From contig JAEYPI010000115.1 in the NCBI GenBank assembly GCA_023410885.1, positions 1-15,119 on the forward strand: a stretch of DNA of 15,119 bases. The letters are read 5' to 3'. Source of the stretch: Bacillota bacterium. GTDB lineage: Bacteria; Bacillota; Clostridia; DSM-8532. The notes beneath the pieces are model-generated. The model saw only the letters and a list, made by a program, of their open reading frames with translations, had not been told where the DNA came from and made no database searches. Positions 1 through 7,216 of the stretch are shown here, piece by piece; positions within the stretch are counted from its first letter, which is position 1, and each line of letters begins with the position of its first letter. Both the position numbers and the translations under genes were made by a program.

Positions 1-1
1 G

Positions 2-247
2 GAGATGTCTCTCAAGCTGGCATCCACTGCCGAGCAGCTTTCCAATGCCATCGGAAATCTGGATACCACCATTGGCAAAGTTGTTACAGCCACAGCCGAT
101 GATGCAAAAGGGGCATCCGTCATAGCCGATGAAGCTGCAAGAATCCTCTCAGGGTCAGAAAATGTCTTGAATAAAGTCGTTTCAGCAGACAATAATGCGG
201 AGAAACTTATGCAAGCGGTTTCCAAATTCCGATTATCAGAATCATAA
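2..247 (+). CDS. Methyl-accepting chemotaxis protein, C-terminal end (partial)
   Basis: This is the last 81 codons or so of a chemotaxis receptor whose start lies left of the window; the frame is open to base 2 and ends at TAA 245-247. The visible part is Ala/Ser/Thr-rich and helical with regular heptad-like spacing (EQLSNAIGNLD, ADEAARILSGSE), and it ends in NAEKLMQAVSKFRL, the type of tail found after the signalling coiled coil of methyl-accepting chemotaxis proteins. Such receptors are membrane proteins that control CheA activity. The ATG at base 5 is an internal Met, not a start. It is the only plus-strand protein gene in the window and converges on the prepilin peptidase gene, overlapping it by 6 bp. 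The sensor domain is not visible, so no ligand can be proposed. Confidence 0.75.
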   Translation, partial: EMSLKLASTAEQLSNAIGNLDTTIGKVVTATADDAKGASVIADEAARILSGSENVLNKVVSADNNAEKLMQAVSKFRLSES

Positions 248-1027
248 ATGTAGATACCAGTTTAAAAGGTTCAGTCCATAAAAACCGGTAATGTAGGAAG
301 AAATAATAATAAAAGGTCCAAACGGGATGGCGCTTTTTCTATCCTTAAGACGAAGCACAAGAAGAACAATGCTGACCAGAGCCCCTAGCATAACCGAAAG
401 AACCAATGCTAAAAGTGCCAACTTCCATCCCAGGAAGAGGCCAATGGGAAGAAAAAGCTTAACATCCCCCATACCCATTGCCCCATCATCCTTATAGATC
501 AGCAAACCAATAAGAGCTACCATAAATAATAATCCAGAGGAAGAAATCATGCCCAATAAAGGGGTATACCAAAAAGGAGAGTCAAAAAGGCTAAAAGGCT
601 TAAACAGATTATAAATGAAAACCCCGGCACCGCCAGCTAGGCCAATCAAAACAAGTCCATTGGGAATGATCAGATGGGATAAATCAATGAAAAAGACAGG
701 AATCAATAAAGAAAAAAAGAATATCAAGGCCAGAGTCTCAAATGAAAGGTCATAGCGCAAATAGACCAAAAGCCATAGGATTCCTGTCGACAGCTCAACA
801 ATCAGGTGTTGAATCGATAGGGGTGTATTACAGTTTCTGCATTTTCCTTTTAAGTTTATGTAACCGTAAAGGGGTATCCTGTCAGGACCTTTAAATGGGG
901 TTTCACAGCCCGTACAACCGGGCGGTGAAGCGAATACTGATTTCTCAAGGGGAATCCTATGAATGCAGACATTTAAGAAGGAACCTACACATAAACCCGC
1001 TAAAAAGATGAAAATGCCGATGAACAT
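242..1027 (-). CDS. pilD: Type 4 prepilin peptidase / N-methyltransferase (PilD/ComC family)
   Basis: This is a 261-residue polytopic membrane aspartyl protease that cuts the leader from type IV prepilins or competence pseudopilins and, in this family, methylates the new N-terminus. The N-terminal domain carries a zinc-type four-Cys set, C38/C41 and C63/C66. The two catalytic Asp positions are D115 (FFIDL) and D188 in the GMGD motif. IPFGPF near 234-239 is also typical, and several hydrophobic segments span residues 1-20 and 80-260. The length is usual for the family. The ATG start has AAGGGA a few bases upstream and overlaps the preceding TGA by one base (TGATG), which implies translational coupling with the AIR-synthase-like gene. 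No pilin or secretion ATPase genes are visible nearby, so its substrates are elsewhere. Confidence 0.93.
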   Translation of the reverse strand: MFIGIFIFLAGLCVGSFLNVCIHRIPLEKSVFASPPGCTGCETPFKGPDRIPLYGYINLKGKCRNCNTPLSIQHLIVELSTGILWLLVYLRYDLSFETLALIFFFSLLIPVFFIDLSHLIIPNGLVLIGLAGGAGVFIYNLFKPFSLFDSPFWYTPLLGMISSSGLLFMVALIGLLIYKDDGAMGMGDVKLFLPIGLFLGWKLALLALVLSVMLGALVSIVLLVLRLKDRKSAIPFGPFIIISSYITGFYGLNLLNWYLHL

Positions 1028-2031
1028 CAGACCATTCCCTTCATTTTCCTTGCTTTGTATAATTCATCAGAATCGGGCGCATCAATGGTAGACCATTCAT
1101 TCCCGTCTCGAAGAATCGTGTCTTTTCCAAAGGTCACCTGCCCGATGATGGCGGCTTTGATGTTTTGTTGATGGAAAATTCTTAAAAGCTCTTCCCCATT
1201 TGGTGTTGTAATGAGCATACAACCACTCGAAATAAGTTTTAAAGGGTCTATAGAGAGAAAATGACATATCCTGCGGGTTTCTTCCAGGATAGGAATCTTT
1301 CGCTTTTCGATTTCAATACCATAGCCGCTGGCTTTCCCAATTTCCCAGGCAGCACCAAGGACTCCGCCTTCGGTCACATCATGCATGCAGGTAACACCAT
1401 AACGTGCGGCCAGAAGGCCTTCCTTAACCACACTAACAGTGCCTAAAAGCGTTTTGGCGGTCTCCACGAAGTCAGGGCCGAATTCCCGGTTAAATTCTTC
1501 TTCAAAGAGGTAAGCCAGAATGGCTGTTCCCTCTGTGGCGGCATATTTGGTAAGGATGATGGCGTCTCCAGGCTTTGCACCATGGGTGGTAACCAGGTTA
1601 TCTCGTTTTACCCGGCCAAGGGAGGTAATGCTTAGAACAAGGCGGTTAACCGCATCTGTTATTTCAGTATGCCCCCCAATGATATCGACCTTAACCATTT
1701 CAGCTGCCTCATTGATTTGATTCATCAGCTTCTCGAGCACAGCAAGCTCTGTGCTTTCAGGGGCTAAAATTGTAACCAACAGCCCAACGGGTTCAGCACC
1801 GGCAGAAGCTAAATCATTACATGCGATGTGGACGCCTAAAAAACCGATCTCATCATCGGCTCCGGTTATGGGGTCGGTAGTAACAACACATAGATCATTT
1901 GAAAAATCTAGAATGGCACAATCCTCCCCAATCATGGGGCGACTTAATACTTCTTGTCTCTGAGGGTCGGAATAATGAGACAAAAGCTTTTCCAATAAAT
2001 CATTGGGTATTTTCCCTATTTCAAGCTTCAA
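1027..2031 (-). CDS. AIR synthase-related protein (HypE/PurM superfamily), TTG start
   Basis: A 334-residue protein with the two-domain PurM/HypE/ThiL/SelD fold. The N-terminal part shows IGEDCAIL (34-41), TTDPITG (51-57) and CNDLASAGAEP (71-81), the ATP-site signatures of the superfamily. The C-terminal part has HDVTEGGVLGA (217-227). It resembles the HypE-like AIR-synthase proteins widespread in Clostridia and archaea, but it ends in KGMV and lacks the C-terminal PRIC-type tail with the carbamoylated and dehydrated Cys that defines true HypE. No hydrogenase genes are in the window, so a hydrogenase role is unsupported; an ATP-using enzyme on an unknown substrate is the safest call. The start is TTG (2029-2031), directly after the stop of the DUF2225 gene, with AAGGAGG 8 nt upstream. 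Confidence 0.82.
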   Translation of the reverse strand: MKLEIGKIPNDLLEKLLSHYSDPQRQEVLSRPMIGEDCAILDFSNDLCVVTTDPITGADDEIGFLGVHIACNDLASAGAEPVGLLVTILAPESTELAVLEKLMNQINEAAEMVKVDIIGGHTEITDAVNRLVLSITSLGRVKRDNLVTTHGAKPGDAIILTKYAATEGTAILAYLFEEEFNREFGPDFVETAKTLLGTVSVVKEGLLAARYGVTCMHDVTEGGVLGAAWEIGKASGYGIEIEKRKIPILEETRRICHFLSIDPLKLISSGCMLITTPNGEELLRIFHQQNIKAAIIGQVTFGKDTILRDGNEWSTIDAPDSDELYKARKMKGMV

Positions 2032-2739
2032 TCAATGAGCCTCCTTATTACTTGCTGCCGTTCTAATTTCTTGAACAAGATCCCTCGTGGTTTCGATAAG
2101 CCTTTGAGGAATTTTACTTTTTTGTGCAGGATCTGAATTGCACATAATGAGTCTGCTAAACCACTGGGTGCTTTCCTCATAAATCCCCAATCTCATGCAG
2201 AGCTCCCCAATGATAAACAAGCAGGTGTATTCATCAAGCCGACCCCGAGTCAGGTCCTCATCATGATAAGCTATTTTATATTGAGTTAACGCATGCTCCA
2301 AATACTTTTTTTCAAGCTCATTCTCATCCTGGTAGCGGTAGAGCCATGCAAGACGATGACAGATCTTGGCTATTTCCGATTTTGGAGCCTCTCTTTCATA
2401 AAGGTTTAAATAGACAATTTTATACGCTTCAATGGCATGATCAATATTTCGTTCACCTAAAAAACTACGCTTATTCCACTTCGATGTTATTTTTTCTCGA
2501 ACCTTTGCTTTTTCATACTTGTTTATAATTTCAAAAGTTGAAATATGGGAACCGTAACCACATTCCGAGCAAATGACTGCTTCATAAAAAATAGGATTCT
2601 CCCCTTCATAGTGGGGGCAGAAATCCGTGTCCTGATGTAAAAGTCGTGCCGATTTCATCCTGACTTTTGTAAACTCAATCTGGGTCTCACATACAGGACA
2701 TTGGGTCTTTGAAGTATAAAGCGCACTTATGGGTTCCAT
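2032..2739 (-). CDS. DUF2225 family protein (zinc-ribbon N-terminus, TPR-like C-terminus)
   Basis: The protein has about 235 residues counted from the second ATG. The N-terminal part holds CPVC, then DFCPHYEGENPIFYEAVICSEC, a Cys/His pattern (two CxxC pairs plus a Cys/His pair) that I recognise from the DUF2225 family and that suggests a bound metal. The rest is helical with degenerate tetratricopeptide-like stretches (AIEAYKIVYLNLYER; LAWLYRYQDENELEKKYLEHAL; FIIGELCMRLGIYEESTQWFSRLI), suggesting protein binding in the cytoplasm. The function is unknown. Two starts are possible: the ATG at 2751 has AGGGG directly abutting it, which is too close, whereas the ATG at 2739 has AGGGGATGG at a workable distance, so I prefer 2739. 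It abuts the next gene with zero spacing. Confidence 0.8.
   Translation of the reverse strand: MEPISALYTSKTQCPVCETQIEFTKVRMKSARLLHQDTDFCPHYEGENPIFYEAVICSECGYGSHISTFEIINKYEKAKVREKITSKWNKRSFLGERNIDHAIEAYKIVYLNLYEREAPKSEIAKICHRLAWLYRYQDENELEKKYLEHALTQYKIAYHDEDLTRGRLDEYTCLFIIGELCMRLGIYEESTQWFSRLIMCNSDPAQKSKIPQRLIETTRDLVQEIRTAASNKEAH
2040..2046 (-). promoter_or_regulatory. Ribosome binding site deciding a TTG start
   Basis: A perfect AAGGAGG on the minus strand lies 8 nt before the TTG at 2031. It sits inside the last codons of the DUF2225 gene and supports TTG as the start of the AIR-synthase-like gene. No ATG in that frame lies nearby upstream before the stop. Confidence 0.8.
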
Positions 2740-2859
2740 TTTTTTGACCATCCCCTATTACGTATATAAAATAACTTTAAACATATGGTTTCTGAGTGCT
2801 TTTTGTATCTAAAATTAATGTTTACCACTTATATTACGGGCTAAACCATCAAGTAATTG

Positions 2860-4032
2860 TTAATTTAGCGTCACTACTTCGGTTTGAGCTAAAGCGGCTT
2901 CAATAAGGTTTCCTTCATCCAACACCTTCTCATAGCTGAGGGTCTTTGCAAGGGAAGGCTTTGTTACGGGGTGCTTAGCCACAAACAGGGTGCAGCAATC
3001 CTCATAGGGAAGAATGGATGTCTCAAAGGTCTCTATTTTTCGTGCAATTTCGATCACTTCATTCTTGTCCATTCCCACCAAAGGCCGGTATACCGGTATC
3101 GTGACGGATTCATTGGTGACAAGCATACTCTCCATGGTTTGGCTGGCAACCTGCCCGATGGCTTCACCCGTTATAAGCGCCAAAGACCCGCTTTTTTGCG
3201 CAATTCTCTGGGCAATTTTCATCATATAGCGGCGCATGATAATGGTCAGATAATCCTGCGGACACTTTTCGTTAATGGCCAATTGTATCTCGGTAAAGGG
3301 CACCACATGAAGCTTGATACCCATACACCAGCCCGATAAAATTTCAGCCAGCTTAATGACTTTATCCCGTGCTCTTTCGCTGGTATAGGGATAACTATGA
3401 AAATACACAGCCTCTAATTTGACGCCCCGCTTTGCAATCATCCAGCCGGCCACAGGACTGTCTATTCCCCCCGATAGCAGCAAGGTCCCCAAGCCGCCCG
3501 TACCCGTGGGAAGGCCTTTAGCTGTGGGGATGATCTCAGAATAGAGATAGGTACTTTCACGAACCTCCACATAGAAAATAAAATCCGGCTTGTGAACATC
3601 TACTTTAAGTGTGGGAAACTGACCCAATATGGCACCACCCAAATCAGCGCATATCTGGGGCGAGTTTAAAGGGAAGAACTTATCACCGCGCTTTGCCTCC
3701 ACTTTAAAGGTTTTATAGGGCTTTCTTTTGAGAAGCTCTTCAATCAAGGTCAGGGTTTCTTTTTTGATGACCTCATAATCAGAAGCCACTTTCGTAACCG
3801 GGCTTATTGAGGCTATACCAAAGACTTTTTTCAACCTTGCTTCAGCCTCTTCATATTCGAAACTAGCATCATTGGATTCTATATAGATCCTGCTTTGGGA
3901 GCGTGTTACCTTAATAACGGCCAGATCGGCAAGCTGCTGCTTTATGTTTTTTATGAGCTTGTTCTCAAAGATATTTTTATTAAGCCCTTTTAGAAAAATT
4001 TCTTCGTACCTGACAAGTATAATCTTCTCCAT
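2860..4032 (-). CDS. thiI: tRNA 4-thiouridine synthase ThiI (tRNA uracil 4-sulfurtransferase), no rhodanese domain
   Basis: A 390-residue cytoplasmic enzyme that adenylates U8 of tRNA and installs sulfur to make 4-thiouridine; in some bacteria it also serves thiamine thiazole synthesis. The N-terminal ferredoxin-like plus THUMP region covers about residues 1-165 (RYEEIFLKG; FKVEAKRGDK). The PP-loop SGGIDSPVAGW starts at residue 187. LPYEDCCTLF places C346/C347 where the E. coli enzyme has its acceptor Cys (alignment from memory). The protein stops soon after, so the C-terminal rhodanese domain of the ~480-residue E. coli protein is absent, as in Bacillus. The ATG has AAGGAAGG upstream. The gene upstream encodes a cysteine desulfurase, the expected sulfur donor, across a 111-bp gap. 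Confidence 0.95.
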   Translation of the reverse strand: MEKIILVRYEEIFLKGLNKNIFENKLIKNIKQQLADLAVIKVTRSQSRIYIESNDASFEYEEAEARLKKVFGIASISPVTKVASDYEVIKKETLTLIEELLKRKPYKTFKVEAKRGDKFFPLNSPQICADLGGAILGQFPTLKVDVHKPDFIFYVEVRESTYLYSEIIPTAKGLPTGTGGLGTLLLSGGIDSPVAGWMIAKRGVKLEAVYFHSYPYTSERARDKVIKLAEILSGWCMGIKLHVVPFTEIQLAINEKCPQDYLTIIMRRYMMKIAQRIAQKSGSLALITGEAIGQVASQTMESMLVTNESVTIPVYRPLVGMDKNEVIEIARKIETFETSILPYEDCCTLFVAKHPVTKPSLAKTLSYEKVLDEGNLIEAALAQTEVVTLN

Positions 4033-4143
4033 GGTTTTTAGACCTTCCTTTTATTAATACTGCGCTTATTAACAATATAACTTAACCCTAGGACAAGGAT
4101 AAATTCATACAAAGCAGTAAGTTACCGTCGTACTAGCAAGACC

Positions 4144-5286
4144 CTATACTTTCTTAAGGGTATTAAGTGCGTCACCAATCACTTGGGCACAAATCACAGC
4201 CTCTTCTTCATCATTATCCCCCGAAAAGCTGAAACGCATGGCACCATCGGCCCATACAGGGGGAACGCCGATAGCCTTTAGGACGTGGCTTATGGTTCCC
4301 TTTCTGGAATGACAGGCTGAACCACTTGAAACGTAAATTTCTTTCATTTCCAGATAATGAAGCAGTACTTCAGATTTCACCCCGGAAAAAGAGAGATTCA
4401 ATATATTGTCCACCCCATCCTGGGGCGAGTTGACACGAAGGGAGAAACCGAGACGGGCATCAAGTTCCGATAAAAGCCGCGAACGTACCTTTTGGCATCT
4501 GGCATTATCCTCTTTAAGCCTTTGTATTTTGGTTGAAGCCGCCAGTCCAAAGCCGGCAATACCAGGCACATTGACTGTTCCTGAACGAAGCTTGCGCTCA
4601 TGCCCTCCTCCGGACATTATGGGATGAAGCCTTGTTCCTTGCCGAATGTATAGCATACCCACACCTTTGGGACCGTGAACCTTATGGGCACTGAAGGAGA
4701 TGAGATCGGCTTTTAAATTTCTTACGTTTAGGGGAACCTTCCCATACGCTTGAACCGCATCCACATGAAATAGGGTTTTAGCGTTGGAAGCCTTGATGAT
4801 CTGTGCTGCTTCTTCAACAGGCTCCAGTGTTCCAAGCTCATTGTTGACAGCCATGATATTGACCATGATGGTATCATCTCGGAGCTTTTCCTTTAAGTCC
4901 TCCAAAGATACGCGGCCCACCTCATCCACCTTGAGAAATTCCAGCTCAAAGCCCATGCCGCTTAAACACTTTAAGGACTCAAGAGCGGCATCATGCTCGA
5001 TGGGTGAGGTCAGAATATGCTTCCCTGAGCGTTTTAATGCTTCGGCCCCTCCCTTTATGGCCATATTAACAGCCTCGGTGCCGCCGGAGGTAAAGATGAT
5101 TTCCTCCGGTTGAGCCTTTATGGTTTCTGCCAGTGTTTTTCTCGTATTTTCTAAAATACGCTCCGCCCGTATTCCCAGCGTATGCAAGGATGATGAATTG
5201 CCGTATTCCTCCGACATCAGGCGGGATACGAGCTCAATCACTTCTTTATAAGGCTTGGTGGTAGCGCTGTTATCAAAGTAAATCAT
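4144..5286 (-). CDS. Cysteine desulfurase (NifS/IscS family), probable sulfur donor to ThiI
   Basis: A 380-residue PLP enzyme that converts L-cysteine to alanine and carries the sulfur as a persulfide. It opens with IYFDNSATT, the family hallmark. It has H98 in PIEHDA, D176 in HVDAVQ, the PLP lysine K202 in SAHKVHGPKG, and the persulfide cysteine C325 in SSGSACHSR within a short loop. The length is normal for the class-I NifS/IscS group. The ATG has AAAGG 7 nt upstream. It lies 33 bp after the phosphodiesterase gene and directly before thiI. In Bacillus a dedicated desulfurase (NifZ) is paired with ThiI in the same way, so tRNA thiolation is the likely job. No iscU or other Fe-S scaffold gene is adjacent. 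I leave the symbol blank because the subgroup cannot be settled by eye. Confidence 0.93.
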   Translation of the reverse strand: MIYFDNSATTKPYKEVIELVSRLMSEEYGNSSSLHTLGIRAERILENTRKTLAETIKAQPEEIIFTSGGTEAVNMAIKGGAEALKRSGKHILTSPIEHDAALESLKCLSGMGFELEFLKVDEVGRVSLEDLKEKLRDDTIMVNIMAVNNELGTLEPVEEAAQIIKASNAKTLFHVDAVQAYGKVPLNVRNLKADLISFSAHKVHGPKGVGMLYIRQGTRLHPIMSGGGHERKLRSGTVNVPGIAGFGLAASTKIQRLKEDNARCQKVRSRLLSELDARLGFSLRVNSPQDGVDNILNLSFSGVKSEVLLHYLEMKEIYVSSGSACHSRKGTISHVLKAIGVPPVWADGAMRFSFSGDNDEEEAVICAQVIGDALNTLKKV

Positions 5287-5319
5287 ATCAAAACCTTTCG
5301 TAGATAAGGCCCCTTGGCT

Positions 5320-5799
5320 TTAGGCATCCAATATTCTTGCCTGGATCTTGTCCTTTGAAATCTCCAAAAGCGCATAGGTTGAATCTGACAGACCACGTGG
5401 ATATGATAGACTGCCAGGATTTAAAAACAGGGTTGTTGCTGTACTTTTTATGTGGGGTATATGGGAGTGACCAAACAGCACGGCATCATACCCATCCTTC
5501 AAGGCCTTGGCTTCCAACCTTCCCGTTCCATTTTTCACGTCGTAACGATGGCCGTGGGTTAAAAATAGCTTCTTGCCTTCAACTTCCAAAACTCTTTCTT
5601 CCGGTACATCGAATACAAAGTCACAATTGCCAGGAACCATCATGAATTCCAGGCTGGGAAATTGGTTTTGAAGATGGACTGCATCCTTATAATAGTCCCC
5701 CAGATGGATCACGGCATCGATTTGGGGGTATTGTCCAAGTACCTTTTTCGCCTTTATAAGATCCCCGTGGGTGTCACTTACAATCAGAAATAGCTTCAT
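5320..5799 (-). CDS. YfcE-type metallophosphodiesterase
   Basis: A 159-residue calcineurin-like metal-dependent phosphoesterase of the YfcE/MJ0936 family, cytoplasmic, of uncertain natural substrate. All metal-binding blocks are present: SDTHG (D9, H11), HLGD (D35), PGNCD (N58), THGHR (H82) and FGHSH (H111, H113). The open frame can be extended to a TTG at 5811, but the ATG at 5799 has GGAG 6 nt upstream and starts MKLFLIVSDTHG, exactly where the family begins, so I use it. The start lies 26 bp inside the end of rdgB. The order rph, rdgB, yfcE matches rph-ysnA-ysnB of Bacillus subtilis. Confidence 0.92.
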   Translation of the reverse strand: MKLFLIVSDTHGDLIKAKKVLGQYPQIDAVIHLGDYYKDAVHLQNQFPSLEFMMVPGNCDFVFDVPEERVLEVEGKKLFLTHGHRYDVKNGTGRLEAKALKDGYDAVLFGHSHIPHIKSTATTLFLNPGSLSYPRGLSDSTYALLEISKDKIQARILDA

Positions 5800-6391
5800 G
5801 GGGTGCTCCAATTTTTTTCAATTTTTCTGTCAAAAGCTTAAAGGCTTTTGCGCGATGACTGATGTGATTCTTTAATTCCGAATCCATTTGGGCTACGGTT
5901 TGGCCATACTCAGGCACATATAGAACCGGATCATACCCAAAGCCGTTTTCACCCTGCGGGTTATGGGCAATTCTTCCCTCCAGGGTACCATGAAAGGTTA
6001 GGGCTTCTGTTTCGGTGACAAGAGATGCCACACAAATAAAACGGGCTGTGCGATAGGTGTCCGGAATGCCTTCCATAAGAGCCAATACCCCTTTATAACG
6101 TTCTATGTCGGTTACTTCGCCCAAAAAGCGTGCCGAATAAATTCCGGGGGCTCCGTTTAAAAAATCAATCTCAATACCGCTATCATCCGCTATCACCATG
6201 CCGCCGGTCATGGCCTGAATGGTACGGGCCTTAATGAGTGAATTCTCTTCAAAGCTTGAGCCATTCTCCACCACATCCACATGGATACCGACTTCCTTTA
6301 GGGAGAGCACCTCATAATTGTACCCCTCTAAAAGCGCTTTAATTTCCTTGACCTTACCTTTGTTCTGTGTCGCAATAATGAGCCTGGTCAC
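5774..6391 (-). CDS. rdgB: XTP/dITP diphosphatase (HAM1/RdgB family)
   Basis: A cytoplasmic pyrophosphatase that hydrolyses non-canonical purine nucleotides (ITP, dITP, XTP) to monophosphates, keeping deaminated bases out of nucleic acids. From the GTG start it has 205 residues, the usual family length. Motifs are IIATQNKGKVKE (T8, N10, K13), SFEENSLIKA, ADDSG (D69-D70, the metal and base region), FGYDP (151-155) and SHR (178-180). An upstream ATG at 6433 would add 14 residues read in an alternate frame within rph and has no family match. The GTG at 6389-6391 has AAAGGAG 7 nt before it and begins where homologues begin. One base separates it from the rph stop, and its own end overlaps the phosphodiesterase start. 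Confidence 0.94.
   Translation of the reverse strand: MTRLIIATQNKGKVKEIKALLEGYNYEVLSLKEVGIHVDVVENGSSFEENSLIKARTIQAMTGGMVIADDSGIEIDFLNGAPGIYSARFLGEVTDIERYKGVLALMEGIPDTYRTARFICVASLVTETEALTFHGTLEGRIAHNPQGENGFGYDPVLYVPEYGQTVAQMDSELKNHISHRAKAFKLLTEKLKKIGAPHEAISDCK
5806..5809 (-). promoter_or_regulatory. Ribosome binding site deciding the yfcE-type start
   Basis: GGAG on the minus strand lies 6 nt before the ATG at 5799. The site is within the rdgB coding region and selects this ATG over the upstream TTG at 5811. Confidence 0.65.
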
Positions 6392-6392
6392 C

Positions 6393-7127
6393 TTATTTCT
6401 CCTTTGATAAAAGCACATTTCTCTGTATGTCAATGATGGTTTCTATGCCAGCCTGTGCCATATCCAGCATTTTGTCCAAAACCTTGCGCTCAAAAGGACT
6501 TTCCTCCCCTGTGGCCTGAACCTCAATAAGCTGACCTGAAGCGGTCATCACCACATTCATATCCACAGTGGCTCTGGAATCCTCGGCATAGCAAAGGTCC
6601 AGAAGTGCCATTTCATTGACATAGCCGACACTTACCGCAGCTACAAAATCTTTAATAGGAATCTCGCTAATTTGACGGTTATTGACAAGCAAGCTGCATG
6701 CATCCATAAGCGCCACGAAACCACCGGTAATGGCAGCTGTTCGGGTACCTCCGTCAGCCTGTATAACATCGCAGTCAATGGTAATGGTTCTCTCCCCTAA
6801 TGCCTTAAAATCAATAACTGAGCGGAGAGATCTTCCAATAAGGCGCTGAATTTCATTGGACCTGCCATTGATCTTCAAGGTATTTCGGTCTCTGTTGTTT
6901 CTTGTTAAGGTGGCCCTTGGCAGCATATCATATTCTGCAGTTACCCAGCCTTCACCTGAGCCTTTTTTAAAGGGTGGAACCTTATCCTCTACGCTGGCCG
7001 TACAGATAAGCTTTGTCTCCCCGAATTCAACCAGAACAGAACCCTCTGCATACTTGGTATAATCCCGGGTAATTCTTATCTTCCTCAATTCATCGCTCTT
7101 TCGCCCGTCCACTCGCAATTTATCCAT
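6393..7127 (-). CDS. rph: Ribonuclease PH
   Basis: A 244-residue phosphorolytic 3'-5' exoribonuclease that trims the 3' ends of tRNA precursors using inorganic phosphate; the family forms hexameric rings. It starts RVDGRKSDELR, typical of RNase PH, followed by EGWVTAEYDMLPRAT, GRSNEIQRLIGRSLR, the phosphate-binding GGTRTAAITG (R129) and YAEDSRATVDMN with conserved acidic residues. The length matches the family. The ATG at 7127 has GAGG about 11 nt upstream, a slightly long spacing. It is the first gene of the series rph-rdgB-yfcE, as in Bacillus, and its promoter should lie in 7128-7216. I see only weak minus-strand promoter-like boxes there (for example GATAAC) with no convincing -35. Confidence 0.96.
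   Translation of the reverse strand: MDKLRVDGRKSDELRKIRITRDYTKYAEGSVLVEFGETKLICTASVEDKVPPFKKGSGEGWVTAEYDMLPRATLTRNNRDRNTLKINGRSNEIQRLIGRSLRSVIDFKALGERTITIDCDVIQADGGTRTAAITGGFVALMDACSLLVNNRQISEIPIKDFVAAVSVGYVNEMALLDLCYAEDSRATVDMNVVMTASGQLIEVQATGEESPFERKVLDKMLDMAQAGIETIIDIQRNVLLSKEK
6399..6405 (-). promoter_or_regulatory. Ribosome binding site deciding the rdgB GTG start
   Basis: AAAGGAG on the minus strand is 7 nt before GTG 6391. It is built into the last rph codons, so rdgB translation is probably coupled to rph. Confidence 0.75.
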
Positions 7128-7163
7128 TTTTAAGGAAACCTCATTCCGCTTTTTTCTTTTAAT

Positions 7164-7190
7164 ATGTTATCACATGTTGTGCATGTTATC
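7164..7190. repeat. Tandem ATGTTATC repeats around a small palindrome upstream of rph
   Basis: ATGTTATC occurs at 7164-7171 and again at 7183-7190, 19 bp apart. Between and overlapping them lies the inverted repeat ACATG (7172-7176), TTGTG, CATGT (7182-7186). Two turns of spacing and an embedded palindrome in the 90 bp before rph are what an operator could look like. This is only a pattern; no regulator is identified. Confidence 0.35.
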
Positions 7191-7203
7191 CAGAAAAGAA
7201 AAA

Positions 7204-7209
7204 TATACT
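7204..7209 (+). promoter_or_regulatory. Possible -10 box (TATACT) of a plus-strand RNA
   Basis: TATACT matches the -10 consensus at five of six positions and sits 7-8 nt before the GGACCTGAG that opens the self-complementary region. No good -35 is found at 16-18 nt upstream (TTGTGC at 7177 is 21 nt away), so the promoter call is weak. Confidence 0.3.
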
Positions 7210-7216
7210 GTAGTAC

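Noticed and set aside
4033..4143. Promoter for thiI (TTATCC, 17 nt, TATATT) in the 111-bp gap after the desulfurase gene
   Set aside because: The -10 is good and the spacing right, but the -35 matches only three of six positions, so I do not list it as a feature.
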